A stretch of 64,000 nt of DNA, from NCBI GenBank assembly GCA_964530625.1, contig CAZHAK010000010.1, positions 26,574 to 90,573 on the forward strand, given 5' to 3'. Of the stretch, positions 17,817 through 25,748 are shown one piece after another. The number at the start of each line of letters is the position of its first letter. The stretch's first letter is position 1. The translations under genes and the position numbers were made by a program. The notes under the pieces were generated by a model that made no database searches, was not told where the DNA came from, and saw only the letters and a program-made list of their open reading frames with translations. This DNA is from JABWCQ01 sp964530625. Its GTDB lineage: Bacteria > Electryoneota > RPQS01.

Positions 17817-18902
17817 ATGCGCGTCGTGTTGACAGGCGGAGGAACGGGTGGGCATGTGTATCCCGCGCTCGCAATCGCCGAAGCATTACGCGAAAGTCGC
17901 GGTGACATTGAAATTGTTTTTCTTGGCACCGCAAGTGGATTGGAAAGCAAAATAGTTCCAAGTTTTGGTGAATCGTTCCGTGTCATCCAAGCAGGTGGGT
18001 TAGTCGGCAAGAGCATAGCCGATAGAGCGAAAGGCGCGGTGAACGCCGCGATCGGCGTCGCACAATCTTTGAAATTGTTACGAAAGATCAAACCCGCTGT
18101 GGTTGTGGGAACTGGTGGATTTGTGATGGCACCCGTCTTGCTTGCAGCGAGACTCTTGCGATTGCCTTTCGTAATTCAAGAGCAGAATTCGTATCCAGGA
18201 CTGACGACACGGCGCTTTGCGGGATGGGCCAAACAAGTTTGTATCGCTTACCCCCAAGCAGCACAGCATTTGACAAACGCTTCGACGATATTGACGGGCA
18301 ATCCACTGAGAAAACAGCTTGTAGAATTCGCGAGCACAAGCAGGACAAACTCTCAAGGTAATCCTCCGCGCATTTTGATAACCGGCGGATCTTTGGGAGC
18401 GCGTTCGATCAACAATGCGGTCGCGGAATCACTTGCGGAGCTGTGCAGTCTTGCAAATGTTACTTGGCAATTTGGCAGATCGGGAGCGCCTGACGCGCTA
18501 TCTTCAACCATGCAAGTCTTGACTGACACTGGAAAATTGCAAGCAGCGGCCTTCTTTGATGATATGCCGCGACGCTACGCAGACTCAGACATGGTGGTTT
18601 GTCGAGCAGGTGCGATGACTCTGTCTGAAGTCTCTCTTTTCGGATTGCCATCACTGTTGATTCCATTCCCTCATGCGGCGCATGATCATCAGACTTCAAA
18701 CGCCAAATCTTTTCAAGAAGCCGGGGCGGCGAGTTTGATTCAGGACAAGGAGCTGGACGGCGAAGCTTTGTTGACAGGCTGTAAAACTATTTTGACGGAT
18801 AGGAAGAAGTACGACTCTATGTCCGCCGCTATGAACTCGCTTGCACGCCCGACCGCGGCCAAACAAATCGCAGAAATTGTTTTCTCCTCTATAGACTCAT
18901 GA
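17817..18902 (+). CDS. murG: UDP-GlcNAc:lipid I N-acetylglucosamine transferase MurG
   Basis: Peripheral membrane GT28 glycosyltransferase converting lipid I to lipid II at the inner face of the cytoplasmic membrane. The 361-residue protein has GGGTGGHVYPALAIAEAL at the N-terminus, the donor-site segment ITGGSLGARSINNAV and CRAGAMTLSEVSLFGLPSLLIPFPHAAHDHQ (split here as two family blocks, CRAGAMTLSE and LIPFPHAAHDHQ). The stop overlaps the murC ATG by four bases. Confidence 0.95.
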   Translation: MRVVLTGGGTGGHVYPALAIAEALRESRGDIEIVFLGTASGLESKIVPSFGESFRVIQAGGLVGKSIADRAKGAVNAAIGVAQSLKLLRKIKPAVVVGTGGFVMAPVLLAARLLRLPFVIQEQNSYPGLTTRRFAGWAKQVCIAYPQAAQHLTNASTILTGNPLRKQLVEFASTSRTNSQGNPPRILITGGSLGARSINNAVAESLAELCSLANVTWQFGRSGAPDALSSTMQVLTDTGKLQAAAFFDDMPRRYADSDMVVCRAGAMTLSEVSLFGLPSLLIPFPHAAHDHQTSNAKSFQEAGAASLIQDKELDGEALLTGCKTILTDRKKYDSMSAAMNSLARPTAAKQIAEIVFSSIDS

Positions 18903-20281
18903 GCAATCTCCCCACAACATTTCGTCATGTTCGCCACATTCATATGGTCGGAATCGGCGGTGCGGGCATGTGCGGGATCGCGGAAGTTTTGGCGTCAATG
19001 GGTTTTCAAGTCAGCGGATCAGATCTTTCTCAAAGTGATGTCACAGACCGCTTAGTGTCACTGGGCATCAAGGTTAGCTTCGAACACGTAGCCGAGCAAG
19101 CAGACGGTGCAGACGTGGTAGTGTTTTCTTCCGCGGTGCGGCCGGAGAATGTTGAAGTTCGTTATGCGCGCGAGCATCGGATTCCGACGATTCCGCGTAG
19201 CGAAATGCTTAGCGAGTTGATGCGCTTGAAGCGGGGTATCGCTGTGGCCGGCACGCACGGTAAAACGACGACCACCTCCATGATCGGATCCATCTTTGCG
19301 CATGCTGGGCTCGCGCCCACAGTGATAGTCGGCGGCAAGGTGCGCGCACTCGGTACGGGGGCGGCAACGGGCACCGGCGAATTCCTTGTCGCAGAAGCCG
19401 ATGAGTTTGATCGCTCCTTTTTGAAGCTCTCCCCTACTCTTGCGGTTATCACGACTATTGAGGCTGAGCATCTCGATACCTATTTCGATCTTGAGAGCAT
19501 CAAGGACGCATTTGTCGAGTTTGCGAATAAGGTGCCGTTTTACGGATTGGTCGTCGTGTGCGAAGATGACCTGCACACACGGGAAATTATGCTCCGTATC
19601 AAGCGCCCGATGCTGACCTACGGGCGCAGCGCATCATCGGCCTATCGCATTTGTGACGAAACGTTCTCAGGCCTAAGTTCTTCGTTTGTCATTCAGACTC
19701 CGGAATTAGAGCGCTTCAAGTTTGAGCTTCAGGTTCCCGGGCAACACAATGTGTCCAACGCGACAGCGGGAATCGTCATCGCTTTGGAAACGGGTATTCC
19801 TGCAAAAGTGATTCGCGACGCGCTTCATAGTTTTGCCGGTGTGCATCGCCGATTTGAGCGAAAGGGAGAAGTCAACGGCGCATTGATATTTGACGACTAC
19901 GCACATCACCCGACTGAAGTGCGAGTCACACTCGAGGCCGCAAAGCAATGTTGGCCAGACAAGCGGTTGGTCGCAGTATTTCAACCGCACCTTTACACGC
20001 GCACTCGCGACTTCGCCCTGGAGTTTGCGGATTCATTAGGAATTGCTGACAAAGTGCTGTTGCTGGAAATTTATCCGTCGCGCGAAAGTCCGTTGCCTAA
20101 CGTGACTTCCAACTTGATCGCGGAACCCTTGCGAGTGAACGGTACAACGGTAGTTATGGTGTCAAGCGACCGATCTATTCCAGATCAGATTCGCAATGAG
20201 ATTACTGACGGCGACATTGTCATCGCAATGGGCGCAGGTTCCATATCCCGCTACATTGACGACTTGATTCGTCAAGCTTAG
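18899..20281 (+). CDS. murC: UDP-MurNAc:L-alanine ligase MurC
   Basis: First Mur ligase, adding L-alanine to UDP-MurNAc in the cytoplasm. Motifs: N-terminal MVGIGGAGMCGIAEVL, P-loop VAGTHGKTTTTSMI, DEFDRSFLKL, DDYAHHPTEV and FQPHLYTRT. Length of 460 residues is typical. ATGA overlap with murG; the murB GTG follows one base after its stop. Confidence 0.96.
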   Translation: MSNLPTTFRHVRHIHMVGIGGAGMCGIAEVLASMGFQVSGSDLSQSDVTDRLVSLGIKVSFEHVAEQADGADVVVFSSAVRPENVEVRYAREHRIPTIPRSEMLSELMRLKRGIAVAGTHGKTTTTSMIGSIFAHAGLAPTVIVGGKVRALGTGAATGTGEFLVAEADEFDRSFLKLSPTLAVITTIEAEHLDTYFDLESIKDAFVEFANKVPFYGLVVVCEDDLHTREIMLRIKRPMLTYGRSASSAYRICDETFSGLSSSFVIQTPELERFKFELQVPGQHNVSNATAGIVIALETGIPAKVIRDALHSFAGVHRRFERKGEVNGALIFDDYAHHPTEVRVTLEAAKQCWPDKRLVAVFQPHLYTRTRDFALEFADSLGIADKVLLLEIYPSRESPLPNVTSNLIAEPLRVNGTTVVMVSSDRSIPDQIRNEITDGDIVIAMGAGSISRYIDDLIRQA

Positions 20282-20282
20282 T

Positions 20283-21203
20283 GTGAAAGCAAAACTTCAA
20301 AAGTTGATTCAGTTGGCGCCGTGCAGACTGCGCGAGAACGTATTGCTTGCGCCTCACACGACCTTTCGCGTCGGTGGTCCCGCGGATATCCTTGCTGAAC
20401 CACAAAGTGAAACAGAACTTCTAACACTATTACGCTCAGCTCGCGATCTTGAGATTCCGTACTTCTATATGGGCTTAGGCTCAAACATCTTGGTATCCGA
20501 CGCGGGCATACGCGGGATGGTCATTCGCGCACATGGTCAACTTGCCGAAATCAGAGGAGAAGGCGACATTGTTTCCGCCGGCCCAGCCGCGCGACTCTTG
20601 CTCTTAACGACGTTCGCAGCTCAGCACTCTTTTACCGGACTTGAGCCCCTCTCGGGAATCCCCGGATCAGTGGGCGGGGGACTTATCATGAACGCAGGAG
20701 CATATGGAGGCGAAATTTCGGATTCACTACTCGATGTTCGTGTGATAACACCTTCTCTCGACATCGCAACCTACTTGAAGAGTGATATCTCGTTTGGTTA
20801 TCGCAGCGCCCCGGAATTGCAGAACATGATTGTTTTGACGAGTCGGTATCAGCTTAAGACAGCTGAACAATCTGGTATCTACTCTGAGATGCGGCGCGTT
20901 TGGGGACTGCGAAGGCAGAAACAACCAATTGAATTCCCCAGCGCAGGATCAATCTTCAAGCGCCCTCCGGGTGACTACGCAGGCAGGCTGATTGAAGCGG
21001 TAGGTTGCAAAGGCCTTCGCATCGGCGGCGCGATGGTATCAGCCAGACACGCAGGAATCTTTATAAATGATCGCGCTGGTACGGCAATTGAAATCGCGGA
21101 GTTGATTCGAACAGTTCGCCGTCGCGTACATAGTACGTTCAATGTGACACTTGAAAACGAGATACTTCCCGTCGGATTCGATGCAGACCCCTTCGCACTC
21201 TAA
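20283..21203 (+). CDS. murB: UDP-N-acetylenolpyruvoylglucosamine reductase MurB
   Basis: FAD- and NADPH-dependent reductase making UDP-MurNAc. The 306-residue protein has the FAD-binding motifs TTFRVGGPADIL and GSNILVSDAGIRG, the core GSVGGGLIMNAGAYGGE, and the C-terminal domain with FPSAGSIFKRPPGDYAGRLI. The start is GTG at 20283, one base past murC. It lies between murC and ftsQ, as in many dcw clusters. Confidence 0.95.
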   Translation: MKAKLQKLIQLAPCRLRENVLLAPHTTFRVGGPADILAEPQSETELLTLLRSARDLEIPYFYMGLGSNILVSDAGIRGMVIRAHGQLAEIRGEGDIVSAGPAARLLLLTTFAAQHSFTGLEPLSGIPGSVGGGLIMNAGAYGGEISDSLLDVRVITPSLDIATYLKSDISFGYRSAPELQNMIVLTSRYQLKTAEQSGIYSEMRRVWGLRRQKQPIEFPSAGSIFKRPPGDYAGRLIEAVGCKGLRIGGAMVSARHAGIFINDRAGTAIEIAELIRTVRRRVHSTFNVTLENEILPVGFDADPFAL

Positions 21204-21999
21204 ACTACAACAGCGAAAACGCAAGACAAGACTGAAGGCTCTGCTCTGGGCGATCGGCCTTCTGGGTGTCATCGTGATCGGGATCCTCACAAACCAGTTA
21301 ATGCGCAATGCCGTCGAGACTCTGGCAATGCGAACGACTTCGTGGACTTGTTCGGATATTCAGATCATCGCAGGAGTTGAACTCTCTGCTGATTCCATTC
21401 TTGAATTATCAGGCTGTACAACGAAATCACCCCTAGCAAGTTATTCGACGGATATCATCGCTGCAAGATTGCTTCAAAGCCCGTGGATTAAGAACGCGGA
21501 AGTCACGCGGTACCCCCCGAATACTTTGAAAATTCACGTCACCGAACGCACAGGCATCGCGTTGGTGCATGACGGTTCTCAGCTTGCTCTAAGCGAAGAC
21601 TATGTCTTATTGCCGTGCGCGGACAAATCGTGGAGAAACACATTGCCTTGGTTGTCCACCGATGTTCCCTTCGCGCGACAAGTCGGCCCGATGTCGGAAC
21701 GCGACCCGCTTTATCCTGTAGCTCGTGAACTTGTTCGGGTTCGTTCGCTGACTCCGGATGTCGCTAGCAATTTTGCTGAGATGTATCGAGTCAACGGAAC
21801 ATGGGGTGCGGTTCTCATGAATCCGGTGTTGACGCTTAGCCTGTCGCCGGAGGTTTCGACGGAGAATTGGCTTGCTCTGAACGAACTGCTCATGACTCCG
21901 AAATTCCAAGACAAAGTAGAATCGAATGCCGTAGTAGATTTGCGGCTTCCCGGATACGTTACACTTCATTTGCCTGGCACACAGGCGGAGGACTCTTAA
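21181..21999 (+). CDS. ftsQ: Cell division protein FtsQ
   Basis: Bitopic division protein linking the FtsL/FtsB pair to the Z-ring. A basic cytoplasmic N-terminus is followed by one transmembrane helix (about residues 19-39, LLWAIGLLGVIVIGIL), then a POTRA-type domain (LLQSPWIKNAEVTRYPPNTL) and a periplasmic beta domain. I chose the ATG at 21181 inside the 3' end of murB; a TTG at 21151 would add ten residues. Identity rests on POTRA pattern, topology and its position just before ftsA. Confidence 0.88.
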   Translation: MQTPSHSKLQQRKRKTRLKALLWAIGLLGVIVIGILTNQLMRNAVETLAMRTTSWTCSDIQIIAGVELSADSILELSGCTTKSPLASYSTDIIAARLLQSPWIKNAEVTRYPPNTLKIHVTERTGIALVHDGSQLALSEDYVLLPCADKSWRNTLPWLSTDVPFARQVGPMSERDPLYPVARELVRVRSLTPDVASNFAEMYRVNGTWGAVLMNPVLTLSLSPEVSTENWLALNELLMTPKFQDKVESNAVVDLRLPGYVTLHLPGTQAEDS

Positions 22000-22003
22000 C
22001 GCA

Positions 22004-23263
22004 ATGAAGCACTCATATTCACAACAAGACATATTGTGCGGATTAGATATCGGCACGACTAAGATCGCCGCGATCATCGCCGCACCGAATCCTGACGGTG
22101 AGCCGCATTTGCTGGGAGTGGGATGTGTTCCGTCTCGCGGTTTGCGGCGCGGAGTAGTCGTCAACCTCGAGCAAACAGCGCATGACATTGCGGAGGCGAT
22201 TGGCCTCGCTCAAGAAAAGGCCGGCGTCGAGGTTGAATCGGTTTGGGCAGGCATCGCAGGCGAACACGTCAAGAGTTTGAATTCGCGCGGGGTGATTCCG
22301 ATCACGCGCTGGCGCGGCGAGCAAACTGGTGAAGTCACAACTGGTGATGTGGACAAAGTGGTTGAGGCAGCGCGAACAATATTACTGCCTCCCGACCGCA
22401 GAGTACTGCATGTGTTGCCACAAGAATATATGGTTGACGCGGAGGGCGGAATTCGCATGCCAATCGGAATGGCAGGCGTACGGCTTGAGGCCGACGTCCA
22501 TATTGTTCATTGCGCGGTTTCGTCAGCACAGAATATAATTGCCTGCTGCAAGCGCGCGGGAGTTGCCGTGCACGATTTGATATTGGAGCCACTCGCGTCC
22601 GCGGAGAGCGTCTTGACAAACGACGAAAAGGAGTTGGGTGTAATCCTATTGGACTTTGGCGGCGGCACAACCGATGTCGCGGCCTATCAAGGTGGGGCGA
22701 TTCGCCATACGGCGATCATAGGCTACGGCGGAGACTATATCACACGCGACATTGCGATGGGATTGCGCACACCGATGGAATCCGCAGAGCAGATTAAGAT
22801 TGAACACGGGTCGGCGCATCATCGGGCGATCAGTCAGAACGATTTTCTTGAAATTCCTGGAATCGGCGGACGCGAACCTCGTGAATTGAGCCGCTCGATG
22901 TTGGTCTCTATTGTCGGGCCACGCGTGGAAGAGATATTGACGATTGCTCGCGACGAACTCAAGAAGACTCGCGTTCTTGAACAGATCGGCGCAGGCATCG
23001 TGCTGACGGGTGGCGGGGCGTCGATGTCCGGCATGGCTGAGATTGCTGAAGAGATTTTCGCACTGCCGGTTCGGATTGGCGCGCCGCAAAACTCGTTTGA
23101 CGCGAGCGATCTTTACTTAGGTCCGAAATTCGCGACCGCGGTTGGCCTCGTTCGTCACGGCAACCGTCAGATTGCGGAGATGATCGCGTCCGGTCACAAC
23201 GCAGAATCGTGGACGGCACGCACGTCGATTAAAGTGCGCAAGTTTTTCTCTGAAATTTTCTAA
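22004..23263 (+). CDS. ftsA: Cell division protein FtsA
   Basis: Actin-like ATPase that anchors FtsZ filaments to the membrane. Motifs: phosphate-1 GLDIGTTKIAAIIA, the 1C domain block, phosphate-2 LLDFGGGTTDVAAY, adenosine motif GIVLTGGGASMSGM. A short basic amphipathic tail (IKVRKFFSEIF) at the C-terminus could be the membrane-targeting sequence. Length 419 residues; starts 4 bases after ftsQ. Confidence 0.95.
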   Translation: MKHSYSQQDILCGLDIGTTKIAAIIAAPNPDGEPHLLGVGCVPSRGLRRGVVVNLEQTAHDIAEAIGLAQEKAGVEVESVWAGIAGEHVKSLNSRGVIPITRWRGEQTGEVTTGDVDKVVEAARTILLPPDRRVLHVLPQEYMVDAEGGIRMPIGMAGVRLEADVHIVHCAVSSAQNIIACCKRAGVAVHDLILEPLASAESVLTNDEKELGVILLDFGGGTTDVAAYQGGAIRHTAIIGYGGDYITRDIAMGLRTPMESAEQIKIEHGSAHHRAISQNDFLEIPGIGGREPRELSRSMLVSIVGPRVEEILTIARDELKKTRVLEQIGAGIVLTGGGASMSGMAEIAEEIFALPVRIGAPQNSFDASDLYLGPKFATAVGLVRHGNRQIAEMIASGHNAESWTARTSIKVRKFFSEIF

Positions 23264-23292
23264 TAGCTATTAAAATTCGAAGGAGTACATCA

Positions 23293-24510
23293 ATGGCAGC
23301 CATGCAATTCATGTTCGCGGAAAACTCTCTTGGCGCTAAGATGAAGGTTGTTGGCGTAGGCGGCGCTGGCGGCAACGCGCTGAATTGGATGATCGAGACG
23401 GGTTTGAAGAGCGTAGATTTTATTGCGGTGAACACGGACGCGCAAGCTCTTGAAACAAACGCGGCTCCACGTAAAATCCAAATCGGTGCAACGTCAACAC
23501 GTGGCTTGGGCGCAGGCGCGAATCCTGCAGTAGGTCGTGAGGCGGTTGAAGAGAATCGCGAAGAACTAGTGAAAGCGCTCACGGGTGCGGACATGGTTTT
23601 CGTAACGGCGGGTATGGGCGGTGGCACGGGCACGGGCGCGGCTCCAATCGTCGCGCAAATCGCGCGTGAGATCGGCGCGTTAACAGTTGGTATCGTCACT
23701 AAACCGTTCGCGTTTGAAGGTAAAAAGCGTTTATCACACGCTCTGGATGGAATTGAACAGCTTCGCGAGCAAGTAGACACGCTTATCGTGATTCCAAATC
23801 AAAGGCTGATCTCGCTTGTTGACCGCTCTACGTCGTTGGTGGATGCGTTTAAGCTCGCCGACAACGTTCTCTTGCACGCGACACGCGGCATATCTAACCT
23901 GATTACCGAACCAGGTATGGTCAATCTTGACTTCGCCGATGTACGCACGGTCATGGCCGCAAAGGGCGATGCGTTGATGGGCGTTGGAGTCGGAGTCGGT
24001 GAACATCGCGCGGTGGAAGCGGCACAACAGGCAATCTCTTCCCCTCTGCTCGAAGAAGTCTCAATTGACGGCGCGCGTTCCGTTCTGGTAAACATCACGG
24101 GCGGCAGCGACCTAACACTGTTGGACGTCGCGGACGCCACGACGGTGATCACGGAAGCGGCTGGTGAAGATGCGGAAGTCATTTTCGGAGCAGTGATCGA
24201 CACGGACATTCGGGATGAAGTTCGAGTGACAGTTATCGCCACGGGGTTTAACTGCGCATCCTCGAACCAAAGACCGCAGGCATTCAGGACATCACCGATT
24301 GCCCGGTCGCACACGCCTGTTGAAATCACGTCACCCGTTCGGCGCGAACCGATTCGCATCGAACGTTACGAAGAACCATTTCCTTTGAATGTCCAACCGC
24401 TGACCCGCGAAGTGAATGGTCGGCTGGAGCCGATCATCGTAGGCGACGACGGCGAAAGCTCAGTAGATGATTTTGAGGTTCCGACGTTCCTGCGCAGGCA
24501 GATGGACTAA
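23293..24510 (+). CDS. ftsZ: Cell division GTPase FtsZ
   Basis: Tubulin-like GTPase forming the division ring. The N-terminal GTPase domain has VGVGGAGGNALNWM and the signature GMGGGTGTGAAP (about residues 108-118), with NTDAQAL before it; the C-terminal tail ends in the FtsA-binding peptide DDFEVPTFLRRQ. The 405-residue length is normal. A strong Shine-Dalgarno AGGAG (23281-23285) lies 7 bases before the ATG at 23293, consistent with high expression as the last gene of the cluster. A terminator follows. Confidence 0.97.
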   Translation: MAAMQFMFAENSLGAKMKVVGVGGAGGNALNWMIETGLKSVDFIAVNTDAQALETNAAPRKIQIGATSTRGLGAGANPAVGREAVEENREELVKALTGADMVFVTAGMGGGTGTGAAPIVAQIAREIGALTVGIVTKPFAFEGKKRLSHALDGIEQLREQVDTLIVIPNQRLISLVDRSTSLVDAFKLADNVLLHATRGISNLITEPGMVNLDFADVRTVMAAKGDALMGVGVGVGEHRAVEAAQQAISSPLLEEVSIDGARSVLVNITGGSDLTLLDVADATTVITEAAGEDAEVIFGAVIDTDIRDEVRVTVIATGFNCASSNQRPQAFRTSPIARSHTPVEITSPVRREPIRIERYEEPFPLNVQPLTREVNGRLEPIIVGDDGESSVDDFEVPTFLRRQMD

Positions 24511-24533
24511 GGCAAATGTCAGGAGTATCGAAG

Positions 24534-24560
24534 GGCTCTGCGAAACGGCAGAGCCTTTTT
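24534..24560 (+). terminator. Intrinsic terminator of the dcw cluster
   Basis: Perfect 8-bp stem GGCTCTGC / GCAGAGCC with a 6-base loop followed by five T residues, 24 bases after the ftsZ stop. Confidence 0.9.
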
Positions 24561-24562
24561 AC

Positions 24563-24591
24563 TTGCGTCTGTCTAAGTTTTTGGCTATTTT
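24563..24591 (+). promoter_or_regulatory. Possible promoter of the M42 peptidase gene
   Basis: TTGCGT (24563-24568), 17-base spacer, TATTTT (24586-24591), about 40 bases before the start codon and directly after the ftsZ terminator. Both hexamers are only moderate matches. Confidence 0.35.
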
Positions 24592-24630
24592 TCTGATGGT
24601 GACAAGAAAACTTACAGTTTGAGGAAGACA

Positions 24631-25680
24631 ATGGATTTTAGGCTGCTGAAAAAATTGTGCGAGTCCCACGCCGTATCAGGGCGAGAAGAGGGTATCCGGG
24701 CGCTCATTCGATCGGAATTTGAAGCGCTCGGTCTAACGGTGTCGAATGACGCGATGGGGAACTTGACCGGTTTCAAAAAGGGCACGGGAAAAAAGAAGGT
24801 CATGCTTGCGGGCCATATGGACGAGATCGGCTTTATTGTTTCGCACATTGACAAGGACGGCTTTCTGCGGTTTCAGCCCTGCGGCGGCTTTGACCCGCGG
24901 ACACTCATGAGCCAGCGAGTCTATGTGCATACAGCCAAAAGGCGTTTACTGGGCGTCATGGGCACGCGGCCCGTTCACGTTCTCAAGGACGAAGAGAAAA
25001 AGAAAGTTCTGGAAGTGACGGATTACTTCGTGGATCTCGGACGTTCCTCAAAGGAGGTAGAGAAGCTGGTCGAAATCGGCGATCCGATTACGATGGCTCG
25101 TGAGCTGGACGAGCTTGGGGATTGCTTGACAGGAAAATCCCTCGACAATCGTTTTGGTGTTTGGCTAATGATCGAGGCGTTAAAGCTCGTTAAAAAGAAT
25201 TCTGTTAACATTTATGCGGTTGCGACGACTCAAGAAGAAGTCGGCCTTCGCGGCGCGATTGCCGCTACACGGGACATCGTGCCGGACGTCGGTATTGCTT
25301 TGGATGTCACCATCGCGTCCGACATTCCCGGATCGGCGGCGCAGGACTACGTGACGAAAGTCGGCGGCGGCGCGTGTATCAAAATTTTGGACGGATCAAT
25401 GATTTCAAATCCGAAGATCGTCCGGGAGCTGAAAGACATTGCCACCAAGAAAAAAATTCCGTGGCAATATGAGATACTGCCGCGCGGCGGAACAGACGGC
25501 GGCGGCATGCGCATGGTGTCGGGCAATACAGCCGTGGGCGCGATTTCGGTTGCTTTGCGCTATGTCCACTCTACCGTCGAGACGGCGCACAAGGATGATC
25601 TTGAGGCGTGTGTCAAGCTCTTGGCCGCATATCTTGAAACCACAACGGGTTCAGGCTACGAGTTGGGCGACAAGCTTTAA
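24631..25680 (+). CDS. M42 family metallopeptidase (glutamyl aminopeptidase/FrvX-like)
   Basis: Cytosolic dinuclear-metal aminopeptidase of clan MH, family M42. Candidate metal or catalytic positions: LAGHMDEIGF (His), SLDNRFG (Asp), TTQEEVGLRGA (Glu pair), LDVTIASDIPG (Asp), and RYVHS (His) after PRGGTDGGGM. About 349 residues, as expected. I use the ATG at 24631 with GAGGAAG just upstream; a TTG at 24619 would swallow the Shine-Dalgarno. Probably a single-gene unit between two terminators. Confidence 0.9.
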   Translation: MDFRLLKKLCESHAVSGREEGIRALIRSEFEALGLTVSNDAMGNLTGFKKGTGKKKVMLAGHMDEIGFIVSHIDKDGFLRFQPCGGFDPRTLMSQRVYVHTAKRRLLGVMGTRPVHVLKDEEKKKVLEVTDYFVDLGRSSKEVEKLVEIGDPITMARELDELGDCLTGKSLDNRFGVWLMIEALKLVKKNSVNIYAVATTQEEVGLRGAIAATRDIVPDVGIALDVTIASDIPGSAAQDYVTKVGGGACIKILDGSMISNPKIVRELKDIATKKKIPWQYEILPRGGTDGGGMRMVSGNTAVGAISVALRYVHSTVETAHKDDLEACVKLLAAYLETTTGSGYELGDKL

Positions 25681-25700
25681 CGGGATTTCATTTGCACACA

Positions 25701-25731
25701 AAAAACCCCGCATCGCTGCGGGGCTTTTTTT
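25701..25731. terminator. Bidirectional intrinsic terminator
   Basis: CCCCGC / GCGGGG stem flanked by A and T runs on both sides, lying between the convergent M42 peptidase (+) and S8 peptidase (-) genes. It can end both transcripts. Confidence 0.9.
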
Positions 25732-25748
25732 GTACTGTTGACTATAAC